From Takifugu bimaculatus (taxonomy: Eukaryota; Chordata; Actinopteri; Tetraodontiformes; Tetraodontidae): a stretch of 64,000 nt of DNA. Both the position numbers and the translations under genes were made by a program. Where the stretch lies: NCBI GenBank assembly GCA_004026145.2, contig CP034990.1, positions 18,368,176 to 18,432,175 of the forward strand, in the 5' to 3' direction. The notes under the pieces are model-generated. The model searched no databases, was not told the origin of the DNA, and saw only the letters and a program-made list of their open reading frames with translations. Below are positions 61,011 to 64,000 of the stretch, in pieces (the first letter of the stretch is position 1; each line of letters begins with the position of its first letter).

Positions 61011-61951
61011 AAGAAAAGCTAAGGGAAATGTTTGTGTTTCTTTACTGCGACCCTTTCTGTTTTAGGTTTTGATGCAGCTGTATGGAGATCACACCGCTCC
61101 TGATTCAGCTCGCCAACTTCAAATCAACTTCAAGGGAGACTTTAAATTAAAGTCGGTGCGTGTTGGATTACTTTTCTAATCTGTCGAGCTTTTCCAGCGT
61201 CCTGGTGTCACACACTCATGTTCAGCTATTCCACATGTGTTGTGATAATCTGATGTTTTTGACAAAACATGGGAAGAATTTGGGAGATCGGCCTCATGTA
61301 GGGAACAAACGGAATTCTCCGTCGGCCTCTTGGCCCATTTAATGCGGGTTCTCTTAATATCAGAACATCCACTTCTTGCTTGATTTCAAAGGAGTGTATT
61401 ATTTTCCCCACTGATTGTCTTTAAAGCTGTCTAGTTCTGTACTTGCACCAATTCATGCATCCAGAATTCCTACTTTTTTTTTTTTGGTAATGAGCAGGTC
61501 ATATTTAATTGATGTCTGGTCCTGGATGTACCAATTCATCTTTAAGCATGCTCAGTTTGTACACTTTAAAATGGTGTTTACGTGATGAAACCATGTTATT
61601 GTACTGGTTGCGCATTTTTGAGAATGTCAGTTCTGACCTAAATGATTACTACCTCTGATTAGAAAATAACTTCAAGGCCTTGTTTTTGTTTTGGTTATTT
61701 TGTTTTATTTTTAACCACTTAATTAAAAACAACTTCATCTATTATACCGTTAATTTGACTTGCACACTTTAATGGTGCTGACAGATTTCTTTTACATGAG
61801 CACGGAGCTCGTTTTAGAGTGAAACTGGTTAATAACAGCAGGGGGCGCTGCAGGCGCGGCGGGTATCGTGATCTTGGTTGGAACAAAGTTACCAAAAAAA
61901 AACCAAAACTATGAGGTGAAAGAGACAGTCAAACCTGCAGCTACAGACGAA
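61011..61951. promoter_or_regulatory. Spacer and swap70 upstream region with CTCF-like motif
   Basis: Between ipo7 and swap70, both on the plus strand. acagcagggggcgctg (61835-61850) is a strong CTCF-core match about 100 bases before the swap70 start. The mammalian ZNF143 and WEE1 genes that separate IPO7 from SWAP70 are absent here. Confidence 0.55.
61835..61850 (+). promoter_or_regulatory. CTCF-like motif
   Basis: acagcagggggcgctg matches the CCASYAGRKGGCR-type core closely on the plus strand. With the minus-strand match at 49423-49438 it brackets ipo7. Confidence 0.5.
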
Positions 61952-63631
61952 ATGTGGCTTCGAGAGGAGCTTCTCAAGTCCATATGGCACGCCTTCAGAG
62001 CCTTGGATCGGGATCAACGTGGAAAAGTCTCCAAGTCTCAACTCAAGGTGCGTTCAAAGACTTCGAATTTTTAAGATTTCAGGGTCAAGCGAACAACATG
62101 CACAACTAGCAGACACTAGCTTTACTAAATAATACATATATATATATATAAGAAATAGCCATAACATAAAACAGTGTTTTTAACCTGTACATGTATATTT
62201 ATTTAAAAATGAAAAGCAATTGACATCAATTTAACCTTCATTTGAGGTCAATAGTTACTCAGTTTTACAAATAGGTGATTTTATTTTTAAAACGGCAATT
62301 TTTGACCATCCAACAGGAAAATATTTTATTAATGCTGCACAAATTCGGTCAATATAATCTGTTTTTTTTTTAAAATCATCTGGTGTTACAATTAAACCCT
62401 TTTGGATGGAAATTTACTGCCTAGAAATCCAATGTTGTTCACTTGAAGAGTATCTTATGGCTCTTTTATGCTGTTTAGGTGCTGTCACATAGTCTTTGCA
62501 CAGTGATGAAGGTCCCTCACGACCCTGTTGCCCTTGAAGAGCATTTCAGAGATGATAACAAAGGACCTCTGTCCAACCAGGGCTACATGCCTTATCTGAA
62601 GCGCTTCATTCTGGACAAGGTGAGGGCAACAAATACTGAAACACAGAAAGTGCCCCTCTAATGATCCTTAATCAACAATGCAACATGTAACTTCTATTTC
62701 ATTCGAACACATTTTGTCACCCATTACGTTGTGGAGTTGATGATTGAAGGACTGTTCTTTTCCTCTAAGTTAGTTTACAGCACCGACTCTCGTGTTCTCG
62801 CTCGTAAACAGGCCTGGTTTGTACTTGCTTTTCACTCCGAGGCTCTGACTTGAATAAAGATGAGACGTTCATTGCTCAGGTCCTGCAGGACAAACAAGCC
62901 ACTGCTCCGCTTGTGTAATCGCGTTATTATGCAGTGGTTGGGACAGCCGACAAGGTTCTGGGTTTGACTCTGAGCTGTGCACCTTGACCAAAAACATGCA
63001 ATCCAGGTTGATTTTAAGGTGGATATTATTGGTGTGTGTGTGTGTGTGTGTGCGTGTCCTGTCCATACTGTACTCCTGCCTCTCACCCAGAGGCCGCTGG
63101 GGTCATTTTAAAACAATTAGAGATTAAGAGGCTAAGATGTAAGGTTTCCTTCTCAGGTACAAGAGGACTTTGACATACTGGAGTTCAACAAGGTGTGTTG
63201 GACTCTGTGTTGCAAGAACATCTGCGTCAAGCATCTGCTCATCTCAGAGGACGATGCGTTCAAAGTCTGGTGCATTTTCAACTTCCTGTCAGAAGACGAA
63301 TACCCTCTGGTCATCGTGGTCGAAGAGGTGAGGAGGAGCTCACAGACGTTCCTTTCGAGGCATGTCAAACATTGAGTGGAACGTCCGTCTGTCTGTTTCT
63401 TAGATCGAGTACTTTCTCCGAAAGCTGATGGAGGCCAGCGGCGGTGGCGGCGGGGAGGGCCAATGGAGCGAGGAGAAGCTGCAGCTGAGTTTGAAGAGCA
63501 ACAGCTTGACGGTGTGGGAGCTGCTCCATCTGCTGGGGTCAGGCTACTTCAGCAAAGGCCTGAGCCATCACAGTCTGTCCATGGGCATCAGCGAGCTCTT
63601 CCAGGAGCTCATCCTGGATGTGCTGAAGCAG
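61952..63631 (+). CDS. swap70: SWAP70, N-terminal exons (continues beyond window)
   Basis: Exons 61952-62047, 62479-62619, 63157-63327, 63404-63631 (96, 141, 171 and 228 nt, all phase 0), 212 aa. The start MWLREELLKSIWHAFRALD aligns with the SWAP70/DEF6 N-terminus; then KVSKSQLKVLSHSLCTVMKV, PHDPVALEEHFRDDN and QGYMPYLKRFILDKV of the EF-hand-like region; FNFLSEDEYPLVIVVEEIEY; and SMGISELFQELILDVLKQ, after which the PH domain would follow off the right edge. SWAP-70 binds PIP3 and F-actin, acts with Rac, and in mammals functions in B cells, mast cells and membrane ruffling (family knowledge). The closest match is SWAP70, not DEF6 (FDILEFNKVCWTLCCKN), and the ipo7 neighbour agrees. An in-frame ATG at 61868 would add 28 residues not known in the family, so I prefer 61952. 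Exon 4 carries a Gly-rich insert SGGGGGEGQW. Confidence 0.95.
62048..62478. other. swap70 intron 1, no feature seen
   Basis: This 431-base AT-rich intron has a TA repeat at about 62134-62151. Confidence 0.6.
62925..63110 (+). repeat. Degraded common teleost interspersed repeat (SINE-like)
   Basis: In swap70 intron 2. It shows a degraded tRNA B-box-like gggtttgactct (62960-62971), then ccaaaaacatgcaatccagg and ggttgattttaagg, a GT microsatellite (63032-63050) and cctgtcc..cctgcctctcaccca. That order of blocks is the one found in the abundant fish repeat whose consensus I know from many teleost introns. It is diverged and gapped. Confidence 0.65.
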
Positions 63632-64000
63632 GTCGGGTGAGATCGGCCTTGAAACGGAGTTCACATTACACCGGGGGTTACCCGGTGTTATAGTTCAGGG
63701 GTGATGATGCTGAAGTTGGAAAATGCTTCCTAGTTTAACACTTCATGGAAAATATCATCAGAACAGGTTTAATGTAACACAGAACATTTAACTGAAGCTC
63801 AGGAACTGTTAGACGAGTTTAAAATTCCCCTTTAGAGCAGCTACTTCCTGTCCCACCCATGACTGCCACCTGATCACTACTCCAGGGTGCTCCGTAGAGA
63901 CACCCTGGGCCTTGATGAGTCAAGGTCAAATGTGGACTATTTATGTATAAATTAGAGTTGGTTCCCCAAAACTGGTTCTCATATGTTGCTCTGCCATCTT
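63632..64000. other. swap70 intron 4, open at the right edge
   Basis: Non-coding sequence after the exon ending 63631. No PH-domain exon (GYMMKKGHRRKNW-like) appears before the window ends. Confidence 0.7.

Noticed and set aside
61868..61951. Upstream in-frame start for swap70
   Set aside because: It adds 28 residues with no family counterpart; MWLREELLK at 61952 aligns with the known start.

Overview
The window is nuclear DNA of a ray-finned (teleost) fish. It holds seven protein-coding genes with spliced exons, GT-AG introns (several only 79-90 bp long), microsatellites, a degraded Rex3-type LINE and a degraded common fish repeat. The gene order matches the human 11p15.4 block TMEM9B - SCUBE2 - DENND5A - TMEM41B - IPO7 - SWAP70. 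I see no bacterial operons, CRISPR arrays, tRNA or rRNA genes.

Layout, left to right. 1-2110: 5' part of tmem9b (minus strand; its last coding exon lies beyond the left edge). 3893-17823: scube2 (minus, 23 coding exons, complete, but exon 3 has an apparent single-base frameshift). 20383-21835: a SINHCAF/FAM60A-family gene, here sinhcafl (minus, 5 coding exons, several possible 5' leader exons up to about 22980). 24934-42922: dennd5a (minus, 23 coding exons plus a candidate cassette exon). 45978-49307: tmem41b (minus, 7 exons). 49645-50417: Rex3-like LINE remnant between two head-to-head promoters. 51078-60094: ipo7 (plus, 25 exons). 61952-63631: first four exons of swap70 (plus, running off the right edge).

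Exon boundaries were found by reading splice sites and checking that phases join across each gene. The predicted proteins have plausible family lengths: scube2 1020 aa after ignoring the extra base, sinhcafl 224, dennd5a 1290, tmem41b 283, ipo7 1038. The genes do not form one pathway; they are a conserved vertebrate neighbourhood covering endolysosomal signalling (tmem9b), Hedgehog release (scube2), Sin3-HDAC chromatin repression (sinhcafl), Rab/Golgi traffic (dennd5a), ER lipid scrambling and autophagy (tmem41b), nuclear import (ipo7) and Rac/actin signalling (swap70).

Most interesting points: the out-of-frame 127-nt scube2 exon; three putative GC-AG introns; a SINHCAF copy beside dennd5a, mirroring the human 12p11 DENND5B-SINHCAF pair and so probably a retained whole-genome-duplication copy; a candidate 81-nt dennd5a cassette exon; palindromic RFX X-box, ZNF143-like and CTCF-like motifs; and a 32-bp-arm hairpin at 377-448. 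I found no novel multi-gene system.
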